A DNA stretch of 64,000 nucleotides from G963675935 sp963803125. GTDB taxonomy: Bacteria > Planctomycetota > Planctomycetia > Pirellulales > Thermoguttaceae. The DNA lies in contig CAWDLR010000003.1 of the NCBI GenBank assembly GCA_963803125.1, forward strand, positions 1,116,001-1,180,000, read 5' to 3'. The notes beneath the pieces were generated by a model. It was given only the letters and a program-made list of their open reading frames with translations, did no database searches and was not told where the DNA came from. Below are positions 43,353-52,091 of this stretch, one piece after another. How positions within the stretch are numbered: position 1 is the first letter of the stretch; the number at the start of each line of letters is the position of its first letter. The position numbers were made by a program, and so were the translations under genes.

Positions 43353-44393
43353 TTATCCAGTCTGCCTGCTCGGAAAAGTTTGTGGCTCCGGCAATTCGAC
43401 CTCGACTTCTCGCAGGAAGGCGGCGGCTTGCTCCGGCGGCACCGGATTGATGTAAAAACCGGTCCCCCATTCAAACCCGGCCGTTCTCGTCAAACTCGGC
43501 ATAATCTCTATATGCCAGTGATAATGCCCCAGTTCCTGCGTGTCAAATGGGGCGGTGTGAACGATGTAATTGTATGCCGGCTGGTCAAGCGCCGCCTCGA
43601 CTTTGACGATCACCTGCCGCATCACGCCCGACAGCTCCTCGACCTCGTTCTTCTGGATGTTCTCGAAATGGCTGGCGTGGTTTTTGGGCAGGATCCAGGT
43701 CTCGAAGGGGAAACGGCTGGCGAAGGGGCAGAAGGCGACGAAGCCCGGCGTGTCGAACACCACCCGCTTCTCCGTGGCCAATTCCTGCTGGATCATGTCG
43801 CAATAGACGCAGCGGCCGCGGTAGTTGAAAAACTCCAGCGAGCCGGTCATCTCTTCCCAAACGTTGATCGGCACGATCGGCGTGACGATTAGTTGACTAT
43901 GCGTGTGTTCCAGCGACGCGCCCGCCGCGGCGCCGACGTTCTTGAAGATCATGCCGTAGACCAGCCGCTGGTCCTTTTTCAGATCGACCAGCCGATCGCG
44001 GTAGACCCAAAACACCTCGCGCAGCTCTTCTTCGGTCAGTTCGGAGGTGCTGATGATGTGCCGCGGCGACTCGATAATGACCTCATGCGCGCCGACGCCG
44101 CGCATCATGTCGTAGATGCCGTCGCCGCGTTTGTTCAATTGGCCCTCGATCTCCAGGGCGGGAAATTTGTTGGGCACTACCCGCACCCGCCAGCCTTCGC
44201 GGTTTCGCGCCGAGCCGGGCCGGCGATAGGCGATGATCTCGTCGGGCGTTTTATCTTCGTGTCCTTCGCAGAACGGACAAAAACGGCCCTTCTGCCGCTG
44301 CGGCGTCGAGTCGAAGTCGTGCGGTCGTTTCGCACGTGCGCTGGCGATGATTACCCAACGGCCAACGATCGGGTCTTTGCGGAGGTCTGGCAT
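43353..44393 (-). CDS. galT: Galactose-1-phosphate uridylyltransferase (HIT superfamily)
   Basis: A 346-residue GalT. It has the zinc-binding FCPFCEGHE (CxxC) at ~40, the histidine triad LEHTHSQLI and the active-site HWHIEI (HxH) near ~300. The family transfers uridylyl between UDP-glucose and galactose-1-phosphate. The start MPDLRKDPIVGRWVII is the normal N-terminus; the frame upstream to 44498 lies in low-complexity repeats. No galK or galE is nearby. Placed with GH57 and GlgA, it may instead handle glucose-1-phosphate nucleotidyl transfer for glycogen, which is inference. Confidence 0.92.
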   Translation of the reverse strand: MPDLRKDPIVGRWVIIASARAKRPHDFDSTPQRQKGRFCPFCEGHEDKTPDEIIAYRRPGSARNREGWRVRVVPNKFPALEIEGQLNKRGDGIYDMMRGVGAHEVIIESPRHIISTSELTEEELREVFWVYRDRLVDLKKDQRLVYGMIFKNVGAAAGASLEHTHSQLIVTPIVPINVWEEMTGSLEFFNYRGRCVYCDMIQQELATEKRVVFDTPGFVAFCPFASRFPFETWILPKNHASHFENIQKNEVEELSGVMRQVIVKVEAALDQPAYNYIVHTAPFDTQELGHYHWHIEIMPSLTRTAGFEWGTGFYINPVPPEQAAAFLREVEVELPEPQTFPSRQTG

Positions 44394-44398
44394 GGAGA

Positions 44399-44513
44399 GG
44401 GATCGGGGGTCAGGGGTGGGGGATCGGGGGTCAGGGGCCAGGAAATGATGAATGATGAATGATGAATTACGGACGGGCCGGTTGTCTGCATTCATCATTC
44501 ATCACTCATCATT
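44399..44513. repeat. Low-complexity block upstream of galT
   Basis: GGGATCGGGGGTCAGGGGTG-type direct repeats (44399-44443) are followed by AATGATGAATGATGAATGAT GAATT and its inverted complement near 44490-44513. Same composition as 11386-11458 and 24989-25251. Confidence 0.65.
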
Positions 44514-44518
44514 TTCCT

Positions 44519-44566
44519 TCACGCTTGCCACATCATCAACTCAAAATCGAGGGAAGGCGCCGCCAT
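44519..44566 (-). pseudogene. Remnant of a GH57 gene 3' end
   Basis: Reading on the minus strand from 44566 gives MAAPSLDFELMMWQA and a stop. The intact GH57 protein at 45655 ends SPDYELIMWQA and a stop. Eight of the last eleven residues match, and the DNA TCACGCTTGCCACATnATCA is shared at 44519 and 45654. It is the only part of the gene present here. The unknown secreted gene 44578-45570 lies between the two tails. Confidence 0.6.
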
Positions 44567-44577
44567 TTTGACTTGCC

Positions 44578-45570
44578 TTATACGTAAACTGCATGCCCAA
44601 GTTGTGCCATCAGCACGAAAAGGAAGTCGTGCGCCGCATCGTTCTTATTAAGGCTAAATATGATCTCGACAACCCCGGTTTCGAGTTCTCGGATCTTGGG
44701 CTTGGGCTCCGACTGTTGTATGGGCATACTCCAGGAGTGTCTTTCGATGGCTGTGGGGTTCTTCCCGTGCGTCAGGTAACGAACCGTCGCGACCTTGCCA
44801 TCGGCATTGCAGGAGAATGTGATTCCGATGGCCCCGGCATCTGGAGTATTTGCTGCCGCCTGCCCACGGAGCGGCGAAGACGGGTCTCGTGCCGCTTCGG
44901 CCTTCGAGTAATGGCGAACTGCCCACACGGGGGATTTGGTATCGACGTACTTCCACTCGGGAAGGTTTTGAGGCATTGCGCGCTTAGAGGACGCCCCCGC
45001 CATGCGATCAAGCACCTCCTTCAAGAAGCCGTCGTGCGTCGCGCATAGCAGGACCTCTGGCCGCGGGTGTGCGACGTAAAGCGTCCAGTTGTCATTCTCC
45101 CATTTCTCCTCGAAGACGGCCACTTGTTTGCCGGATATCTCGACCGTTCTAGCGGACTTGCGCAGCAGAACTCGCATCGCCGCCGATAGCAGCGACGCCG
45201 TACCTTTGTCAAAGACAACCACTTGACAGCCCTGGTAAGGCATCATGCCCAGCCCATGTGGCGACCGGAAGCAACGACTTCCTTCGACGGCAAGCGAGAC
45301 ATTCTTGCCAACGAGTTCCTTCGGCAGAAGTTCCTGAAGGATGCCGAGCGGCAATGACCGTACGGCTGCCTGATAACGAAACGACTCGTTGGCCTTCTCG
45401 ATCTTGAAAGGACCGTTAGCAACGATAATCGTCTCAGAATCGACTGGCAGCCAATGCAGCACTTCATCAATTCGGCTTAGTACGGCGGCACTCGCGGGCA
45501 CACCACTCGTGCCATAACCGCCTGCCATTACAGCACTCGCCACACAAAACAGCACCAATGCACGACGCAT
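44578..45570 (-). CDS. Secreted protein of unknown function
   Basis: This 330-residue protein has an N-terminal signal peptide (MRRALVLFCVASAVMAGGYG) followed by a soluble region with no recognised family motif (VLSRIDEVLHWLPVDSETIIVANG, GCQVVVFDKGTASLLSAAM, EVLLCATHDGFLKEVLDRMAGASS, ELETGVVEIIFSLNKNDAAH). The pattern of a self-contained, moderately hydrophobic beta/alpha protein resembles the other secreted unknown at 32590, but clear homology is not visible. It lies between galT and a GH57 gene and is flanked by two copies of the GH57 gene tail, so it may have entered as an insertion. Confidence 0.7.
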   Translation of the reverse strand: MRRALVLFCVASAVMAGGYGTSGVPASAAVLSRIDEVLHWLPVDSETIIVANGPFKIEKANESFRYQAAVRSLPLGILQELLPKELVGKNVSLAVEGSRCFRSPHGLGMMPYQGCQVVVFDKGTASLLSAAMRVLLRKSARTVEISGKQVAVFEEKWENDNWTLYVAHPRPEVLLCATHDGFLKEVLDRMAGASSKRAMPQNLPEWKYVDTKSPVWAVRHYSKAEAARDPSSPLRGQAAANTPDAGAIGITFSCNADGKVATVRYLTHGKNPTAIERHSWSMPIQQSEPKPKIRELETGVVEIIFSLNKNDAAHDFLFVLMAQLGHAVYV

Positions 45571-45654
45571 GCCTAATCCCTTTCATCCACATTGTCACGG
45601 AACGCCGCAAGGTGCATTCCTGCACCCTTGCGATCCTTTCTTCGTGCTGTCACC

Positions 45655-47853
45655 TCACGCTTGCCACATAATCAATTCGTAATCCGGCGACGGCACGACG
45701 GTTTCGATCGCGCCTTCGTGGGGGATGCGCTCGATGGGCTGTTTGTCCTTGAGCAGTTCGACGTAGAAATGCACCGGCTCGTCGGTTTTGCGGGCGAGGC
45801 TGCGGAAGGTGACCGCCGCCTCAAACAACTGCTCGGCGGCGGCTTCGGCGTGCGAACCGGCCATCACCGCGCCGTGCCGCCAGAACTGCACGTACGGCTC
45901 CTTGCGGCTGGGATGACTGACCAGCAACTCGAAACCCTCGGGCTGGAGGAAGACCAGCCGAACCGCGTCGACGTCGGCCAATTGCTCGCGGGCCGGGCCG
46001 CCGCGGGCGTCGAGCCGCACCAGCAGCCGCTCGGGGTCGAAGCCGAAGTAGAGGTCGGAAATGTACCCCTGCGTCACCATGCTCATCGCCCCGCGCGAGC
46101 CGCCGCAGACGTAATGACCCGCGTTGATCCACTTGAAGTAGCTTCGCCGGCCGTCCACTTTGACTTTCAGCAAGCCGGTCGGCGCGGTGTAGCCGTGTGC
46201 GTGGCGGACGCCCTGGCGGATCGGCCGCGCCAATTCGCTCGGCGGCTGCTCGCCCAGCACCTGGTACACATTTTGCAGGTGTTTGCGGAAGAGCCGGTCG
46301 AACAGGCCGTCCTGCGCGCTCGTGTGGCTGTCGCCGAACCACCAGAACCAGTCGCTCCCTTCGGCGATAAACAGCTCTTCCCATGCCCGGGCGATGCTCT
46401 CGGCGGGCTTCGATTTCCGCCCGGCGACGGCCACCAGCCATTGCCGCGTCTCGTGCAGCAAATCCCAGGCGCGGTTGCATTCGGGATGGCCGATCCAGAT
46501 CCCGAAATTGTGCTGAATCCAACTGCCGGGGAAGAGATGGCCGATCTTGTCGATGGCGGGCCAGCGGGCGAGATAGTCGGCCACGCGCACCGGCTTGATC
46601 CGCGGATGCTCGACCACGCGGCGATAGACGCCGCGGAGGAAATCGACGCCGGCGTGGGGATAATATTCCCAGCAGTTCTCGCCGTCGAGGATGATGCTCA
46701 CCAGCGTGGGCCGATGTCCGGCGTTGCCGCCCGTCGCGTTGCCGATCGCTTCCAGCTTGCCGATGAAATCGTTCACCGCATGTTCCGGCTGGTAGCGCTG
46801 ATAGTGGAAGCCGATCTGGTCGCTCATGGCGTGATCGCGGAAGATCAACTGCACCGAGCGGCCCTGCTCTTCGGCCCGCCAGGGGCGATAGAGCATCTCG
46901 GGATTGCGGAGGAATCCGTTGCCGTCGCGGGCGACCCAGCCGTCGGTCGAGCAGGAGAGGATCTCCTCGTCGGTGCCGATCCATTGGATGCCGGCCTCGG
47001 CGATCGCCGGAATCACGCCCTGGCAGACGGAGCCCTCCGAGGGCCACATTCCCCGCGGCTTCTGCCCGAACAGCTCCTCGTGGAATGCGACTGCGCGGCG
47101 AATCTGCTCGCGGGCGTCCTCGGGATAGCCGTCGAGATGGCTGGGCAGCGTCACGTTAGGCATGGCGCGGCGGGCGAGCCGCTTGTCGTACAATAGCGGC
47201 AGGATCGGATGATAGAACGGAGTGGTGGTCAGCTCGACCTGGCCGCGCTGGGCCAGTTCCTTGTGCAGCGGCACGACCTGGCGGAGCAGTTCCATCTGCT
47301 TTTCCAGCAGCCAGAGCTTTTCCTTCTCCGTCCAGCCGCGGCCCTTGTTGCGGAACTCGGCAAGGTCTGAATCGAGCTCGAAGGCCAGCGGGTGCATCCA
47401 CACCAGGTTCGACCAGCATTGCAGGTCGATGATGTCTTTCTTGTTGAATCGCTTGCGGGCCTTTTCGGCCGAGTCGACCCCCAGGCCGCGCTTGCGATAC
47501 AGTTCGTGGTAGCGCGGAAAGGGCAAGATCATCTGGTCGGGATGGACCATGAAGAAATTGTCGAGCAGATAATAGGCGTCGCCTTCGCTCAGGCCGTCGG
47601 CCGGGGTGCGGGAGACGCGCTGATGCACATCCTCGTGGCCGCCGTCGGTGTAGGCCGCCAACTGCTGCAACAGGCTGGGCACCAGATTGATCGTGGCTTG
47701 CATCTCCGGCACTTCGCGCAACAGCATCGCCATCCCCCAGTAGTCCTTCGTCCCGTGCAGGCGGACCCAAGGCATGGGATTCTCCTCGGCGACGTCGTCG
47801 GGATAGTACGGCTGATGCTGATGCCAGAAAAAGGCCAACGCGACTTCGTGCAT
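45655..47853 (-). CDS. GH57 alpha-amylase/amylopullulanase-like enzyme
   Basis: A 732-residue GH57 protein, distantly related to the one at 41007. The N-terminal motif is ALAFFWHQHQPYYPD. GMWPSEGSV holds the putative nucleophile glutamate, and SIILDGENCWEYYPHAG the acid/base aspartate. FWWFGDSHTSAQDGLFDRLFRKHL marks motif 5. A C-terminal beta domain follows (LYFGFDPERLLVRLDARG). Family members hydrolyse or debranch alpha-glucans. The start MHEVALAFFWHQHQP fixes the N-terminus. The last residues YELIMWQA recur in the remnant at 44519. Confidence 0.92.
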   Translation of the reverse strand: MHEVALAFFWHQHQPYYPDDVAEENPMPWVRLHGTKDYWGMAMLLREVPEMQATINLVPSLLQQLAAYTDGGHEDVHQRVSRTPADGLSEGDAYYLLDNFFMVHPDQMILPFPRYHELYRKRGLGVDSAEKARKRFNKKDIIDLQCWSNLVWMHPLAFELDSDLAEFRNKGRGWTEKEKLWLLEKQMELLRQVVPLHKELAQRGQVELTTTPFYHPILPLLYDKRLARRAMPNVTLPSHLDGYPEDAREQIRRAVAFHEELFGQKPRGMWPSEGSVCQGVIPAIAEAGIQWIGTDEEILSCSTDGWVARDGNGFLRNPEMLYRPWRAEEQGRSVQLIFRDHAMSDQIGFHYQRYQPEHAVNDFIGKLEAIGNATGGNAGHRPTLVSIILDGENCWEYYPHAGVDFLRGVYRRVVEHPRIKPVRVADYLARWPAIDKIGHLFPGSWIQHNFGIWIGHPECNRAWDLLHETRQWLVAVAGRKSKPAESIARAWEELFIAEGSDWFWWFGDSHTSAQDGLFDRLFRKHLQNVYQVLGEQPPSELARPIRQGVRHAHGYTAPTGLLKVKVDGRRSYFKWINAGHYVCGGSRGAMSMVTQGYISDLYFGFDPERLLVRLDARGGPAREQLADVDAVRLVFLQPEGFELLVSHPSRKEPYVQFWRHGAVMAGSHAEAAAEQLFEAAVTFRSLARKTDEPVHFYVELLKDKQPIERIPHEGAIETVVPSPDYELIMWQA

Positions 47854-47888
47854 GGCGATCCTTCACCCTCGATCAACTGAAATTCCAC

Positions 47889-47973
47889 GTAGTAGGCACA
47901 CGCCGTGTGCCGTTCTGGGCGCTACCAGCCAATCGGCCAAATCGGCAGGCGGCACACGGCGTGTGCCTGCTAC
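47889..47973. repeat. 85-bp foldback of GTAGGCACACGCCGTGTGCC units
   Basis: GTAGTAGGCACACGCCGTGT GCC and GGCACACGGCGTGTGCCTGC TAC are inverted. The outermost CTA of the right arm (47970-47972) is the TAG stop of the GH127 gene, so the gene ends inside the repeat. Confidence 0.88.
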
Positions 47974-50132
47974 ATGTCGCGAAGAATATCAAATCCGGCG
48001 ACGTTGATAAAGCGGTCTTTCGACGGCGGGGTATTTTTCTCCAACAGTCTCAGGCAAATTGTGTGCTTGCCGGGCTTCAGCCTGGGCGAGGACCACGCGA
48101 AGGGGAGGTCCCGGCCGGGACCGTACTGGTCGACGATCGCCACGACCTTGCCGTCGATTGTGACTTCCGTCCGGCCCGCGTCGTCGTACTTGAAGCCGCG
48201 CCAGCGGACGCCGGTCCCCTCGAAAGAACATCCCGCCGTCGCCCCGGCAACGTTGGTGAAATGGAATGGCGGGCACTCGTTCCACACCATCCCGTATGTT
48301 AGCCCGCCGTGAGGAATGTATCGAGCTGCGGCCGGATCGAGGTATAGGAAGTATCGCTCGCCCTCCTTGTAGGCGTAGAACGGGCGGAAGAGGATCGCCG
48401 GATCGGCGGCGAGCCGCCAGGTGAGCACTTCGCCCGCTGCCGGCGTCAACGCGCGATCGAGATGCTTAAGATCCAACTTCTCGACGAACCCGGGACTTGC
48501 CGCCCGCGCCGCCAAGACTACCGGCCCGTAGAGAATCGCCGCCGGATAGTCACGGTCCGGGACCAGGCGGCTCACGCAAAGCCGCATCGGCAGCACGACC
48601 GTCAGCCGATCGCCGTTCTTCCACTTGCGATGCAGCGATGTCCAGTGTAGCGAATCGGTATCGAGCATCACCGGCGCGCCGTTGAGTTTCGCACTCATCG
48701 GCCCGGCCAGCCACGCCGGGGTGCGAATCTTCAGACCGGCCTCGACCGGCCGATCGGTCTCGAAGCTGAACTCGACCGCGCCGTCTTCAGGAAATCGCGT
48801 CGCCTGATGCATGGTGACATTGGCGCCGGCGTGCGGCCACTTCACCGTCGAAGGCGTGAAGAAATTCACGTAGAGATTGTCGGCATCCTTGAAATAGGCC
48901 ATGTCGCAGCAATCGGCGGTCGCCTGGATTCGCGTGCCGACGCAGCAACTCCAGCCCTCGCCGTGGATGCGCTTCATGCCGCCGTGCGGATTGTAGTCGG
49001 AGTAGTAGAAGACGCGGCCGTCGGGGGCCATTGGAATCGCCGCGCCGAGCCCGTTGATCGCGATCCGTTCCGCCCAATCGCCATAACGGGCGTCGCCCGT
49101 CGCACGCACGAGATATCTGACCACCTTGAACACCGCCCAGGCGCCGCACTGCGTCTCGGCCGTGGCCGTGGTCCTCGACAGATGTTCGAGCAGTTGCTTC
49201 CGCGGCAGCAGTTGCTCGTCCGGCCCGTAGCAGCCGGTGGCAAAGACCTGGTAGGCCTGGAGACAGTCGTAGGCGTTCCGCAGAATGTCGAGGTATCGCG
49301 AGTTGCCGCTGACCAGATAGGCGGCCCCGGCCCCGCCGAGCGTGTTCACGTGGCTGTAGGCATGATTGGCCTTCGCCAGCTTGCCACTCTTGTTCGGTCC
49401 GAAGGGATTCTCGTTTTGGGCGTAGAAATCCCAGTATTGCGGATACTCCCACACCGCTGCAAAATCACGGTACTTCTCATCGCCCGTGACCAGATAGGCG
49501 CGATACAGGTTCTCGCTCAACGTGTACCACTCGCAGCCGTCGGGGAGCGGCTTGCTGCGATCCAGATTCTTGATGGCCCAATCGGTGATGCGGCCGAGAT
49601 GCCGCAGGGCGTCGTTGTTGCCACAATAGAGATAGTCGTCGAGTAGGCCCCAGACCATCTTGTCGTAAACATAGTGCGGGGCATTCGGCTTGGTCGAGTA
49701 GTAGAAATAGCCGTCCGGGGCGATGCACTTCGCCCATTCGGCGACAAGCGCGTTTGCCTTGTCGCGGCAGGCCACGTCGCCGGTGGCGGCATAAACCCGT
49801 GCCAGCCCGGAGACGATCTGGCCAAAGACGCTAAACACGTCGGCGGTATACCACCCGCCCAGATCGTGGCCGGGGGCAGGCAGGCCGGCCCGTTGGCGAA
49901 AGCCCTTCAAAAGGTCGTCGTTGGGGATGCGGAGGTAATCGTCGCGGACCTCATCCAACTGCATCCGCATCCGTCCGCCGTCGAGCGTCACGCCGCGATA
50001 GTCGAAGTTATCCAGCCGCAGTTTGCCCTTGATGGCGACGGCCTCGGCCCCAACGCCGCGATTCGGCAAGAAAGCCGCGGTCGCCCACACGGAAACAAGG
50101 CCAAGAACGATTGGTCGTATGGCATTCTTCAC
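47970..50132 (-). CDS. GH127-family (beta-L-arabinofuranosidase-like) glycoside hydrolase, secreted
   Basis: A 720-residue protein with a signal peptide (residues ~1-28). The all-alpha barrel shows GWYTADVFSVFGQIVSGLARV, HAYSHVNTLGGAGAAYLVSG, ETQCGAW (a glutamate/cysteine zinc-ligand region of the family) and SCCVGTRIQA (paired cysteines including the catalytic thiol). A C-terminal beta region follows. Enzymes of this family release beta-linked arabinofuranose, though many planctomycete homologues are not characterised. The stop codon TAG is supplied by the palindromic repeat at 47889-47973. Adjacent to glgA and two GH57 genes, on the same strand. Confidence 0.9.
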   Translation of the reverse strand: MKNAIRPIVLGLVSVWATAAFLPNRGVGAEAVAIKGKLRLDNFDYRGVTLDGGRMRMQLDEVRDDYLRIPNDDLLKGFRQRAGLPAPGHDLGGWYTADVFSVFGQIVSGLARVYAATGDVACRDKANALVAEWAKCIAPDGYFYYSTKPNAPHYVYDKMVWGLLDDYLYCGNNDALRHLGRITDWAIKNLDRSKPLPDGCEWYTLSENLYRAYLVTGDEKYRDFAAVWEYPQYWDFYAQNENPFGPNKSGKLAKANHAYSHVNTLGGAGAAYLVSGNSRYLDILRNAYDCLQAYQVFATGCYGPDEQLLPRKQLLEHLSRTTATAETQCGAWAVFKVVRYLVRATGDARYGDWAERIAINGLGAAIPMAPDGRVFYYSDYNPHGGMKRIHGEGWSCCVGTRIQATADCCDMAYFKDADNLYVNFFTPSTVKWPHAGANVTMHQATRFPEDGAVEFSFETDRPVEAGLKIRTPAWLAGPMSAKLNGAPVMLDTDSLHWTSLHRKWKNGDRLTVVLPMRLCVSRLVPDRDYPAAILYGPVVLAARAASPGFVEKLDLKHLDRALTPAAGEVLTWRLAADPAILFRPFYAYKEGERYFLYLDPAAARYIPHGGLTYGMVWNECPPFHFTNVAGATAGCSFEGTGVRWRGFKYDDAGRTEVTIDGKVVAIVDQYGPGRDLPFAWSSPRLKPGKHTICLRLLEKNTPPSKDRFINVAGFDILRDM

Positions 50133-50168
50133 GGTTGCGTTCCCCTGGTATTTGGTTTTCAGACAAGC

Positions 50169-50241
50169 CGTTTAGCCGCCGCGTCCACGCGGCGTTGGCG
50201 GCGGGGCAATTCCTGCGCCGCGTGGAGGCGGCGGCTAAACG
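50169..50241. repeat. 73-bp CGTTTAGC ... GCTAAACG foldback between glgA and GH127 genes
   Basis: CGTTTAGCCGCCGCGTCCAC GCGGCG pairs with CGCCGCGTGGAGGCGGCGGC TAAACG apart from small loops. Same termini as 25858-25936 and 62878-62951, with different arm sequences. Confidence 0.88.
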
Positions 50242-50279
50242 CCGGCCGGAACATTGATCTCCTGCTGCCGGCGCCGCGA

Positions 50280-51764
50280 CTATTGACCAGCACCCGCTCC
50301 GCCTTGCTCCATCGTCTTGCGGTACAACTCGACGTATTTCTTCGCACTTTGCGCCCACGACCAGTCCTGGCGCATGCCGGTCGCCATCAGTTGCCTCCAC
50401 TTCTCGGGCTGCCCGTGAACGTCGCAGGCCTGGCGCAGGCACTCGCTCAGCGCCAGCGGACTGTATTCTTGGAAGACAAAGCCGTTGGCCGCGGGGTTAG
50501 GCGTCTGCGGGTCGTAGCCCACGATCGTGTCGGCCAGGCCGCCGGTGGCGCGAACCAGCGGCACGGCGCCGTAGCGCAGGCTGTACATCTGGTTCAGCCC
50601 GCACGGCTCGAAGCGGCTGGGCATGACGAAGATGTCGGCGCCGGCCTCGATGCGATGGGCCAGCGGGTTGGAAAACTCCATTCGTAGCGCCGCCTTCTGC
50701 GGAAAACGATCGGCCAGGGCTTGCAGCATCTTGTGGTACTTCGGCTGGCCCGTGCCCAGGATCACCCATTGCACCTCGTTGGTCGGCAGCCAACGCTGCA
50801 TCACGTCCACAATCAGATCGAGCCCCTTCTGGTCGGTGAGCCGGCCGATGAACCCAACCAGCGGCGCAGTCGATTCGCGCGGCAATCCCAACTCCTTCCG
50901 CACCGCCGCTTTGCAGATCGGCTTGACCCGCTCGACGTTGTCGACGCCGTAATTCGCGGGCAGATGCGGATCGGCGGCCGGATTCCACTCGTGCGGATCG
51001 ATGCCGTTGAGAATGCCGGTCAACACGTTGCGGCGGTACTGCAACACTCCTTCCAACCCGCAACCCATCGGGCTGCTCTGAATCTCCTGTGCGTAGCGCG
51101 GGCTGACCGTGCTGATCGAATCGGCGAAGACCATGCCGGTCTTCAGCAGATTCAGATTGCCGTGGAACTCCATCTGCCGCCAGTTGAAGTACTTCCAATC
51201 GAGCCCCGTCAACAGCATGTCCCAGTGCCAGAACTGACCCTGATAGGAGATGTTGTGCACCGTCAGCAGCGTGGCGATTCGCTGATAGCGGGGGATGCCG
51301 TGGTATTCGATCTTCAAGTAGGCCGGCGCGAGGCCCGTCTGCCAGTCGTTGGCGTGCAGCACGTCCACGTGCAAATCCAATAAGCGAATCGCTTCCAGCA
51401 CCGCGCGGCTGAAAAAGACGAAGCGCTCGCAGTTGTCGATATAATCCTTGCCCTCGACGCTGTAGAGTTGCTCGCGATCGTAATACTGGTCTTGGGCGAC
51501 AAGGTAGACCGGCGTCTTGGCGTCGGGCATCGTGCTGCGAAGCAGATGGCCGGTGACCGTCTTGCTGCCGATCGGCACAATGAAATCGATGCCCAGCGGC
51601 TCGATCCGCTGTCCGCAGTAGCGCGTCTGCCGGTAGGCCGGCAGGATCACGGCCGCCTGGTGCCCCAGGCGAGTCAACTCGACCGGCAGCGCTCCGCAGA
51701 CGTCGGCCAATCCGCCGGTCTTGGCAAACGGCACCGCTTCGCTCGTAGCCAGCAGGATGTTCAC
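50280..51764 (-). CDS. glgA: Glycogen synthase
   Basis: A 494-residue GT5 enzyme that extends alpha-1,4-glucan from ADP-glucose (or UDP-glucose). Motifs are the N-terminal EAVPFAKTGGLADVCGALP with the KTGGL nucleotide-binding signature, DVLHANDWQTGLAPAYLK, STVSPRYAQEIQ, GFIGRLTDQKGLDLI, and MPSRFEPCGLNQMYSLRYGAVPLVRATGGLADTI near the C-terminus. GTG 51764 is chosen as start since AGGA lies upstream and VNILLATSE is the typical N-terminus; TTG 51782 is the alternative. No glgC or glgB is present in the window. Confidence 0.95.
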   Translation of the reverse strand: MNILLATSEAVPFAKTGGLADVCGALPVELTRLGHQAAVILPAYRQTRYCGQRIEPLGIDFIVPIGSKTVTGHLLRSTMPDAKTPVYLVAQDQYYDREQLYSVEGKDYIDNCERFVFFSRAVLEAIRLLDLHVDVLHANDWQTGLAPAYLKIEYHGIPRYQRIATLLTVHNISYQGQFWHWDMLLTGLDWKYFNWRQMEFHGNLNLLKTGMVFADSISTVSPRYAQEIQSSPMGCGLEGVLQYRRNVLTGILNGIDPHEWNPAADPHLPANYGVDNVERVKPICKAAVRKELGLPRESTAPLVGFIGRLTDQKGLDLIVDVMQRWLPTNEVQWVILGTGQPKYHKMLQALADRFPQKAALRMEFSNPLAHRIEAGADIFVMPSRFEPCGLNQMYSLRYGAVPLVRATGGLADTIVGYDPQTPNPAANGFVFQEYSPLALSECLRQACDVHGQPEKWRQLMATGMRQDWSWAQSAKKYVELYRKTMEQGGAGAGQ

Positions 51765-52091
51765 GGTCGGTTTTCCTCGCAAACAGTTCGGAGTTCCACC
51801 CTTGGCGGCGTAGCCGGCGGTTTCCGGCTTAAAGGCGGCACAAAGACACTGCCGCAGCCGTCTATTATTGCCGATTCAGGAAGGGTCTAACAGGCAAAGT
51901 CCCTCCAATCGGCACAATTCATCGCATAATACCCGGCATTGCCGCATTTAATAAATACCCCATAATTCGCATGTTGCCAAAAAACAACCTGCGCACCGCA
52001 TTGGGTGAGTGGCCCGGTTCGCCGCGTCCGGCGGCGCTACGTCGAAGCGCTCAGAATGAAAGCAAGCCTTGGCCAATGCAACTGCGTGCTC
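51765..52091. other. 327-bp region upstream of glgA, no gene
   Basis: It ends at the left end of the IS630 element. A 78-residue open frame across 51948-52184 runs into the IS and looks spurious. AT-rich stretches near 51930-51990 could hold the glgA promoter, but no hexamer pair can be assigned. Confidence 0.5.

Noticed and set aside
41493..43892. Long + strand frame of 799 residues opposite the GH57 and galT genes
   Set aside because: Antisense shadow of two clear enzymes; composition (H, V, D, Q-rich) is typical for a mirrored frame in GC-rich DNA.
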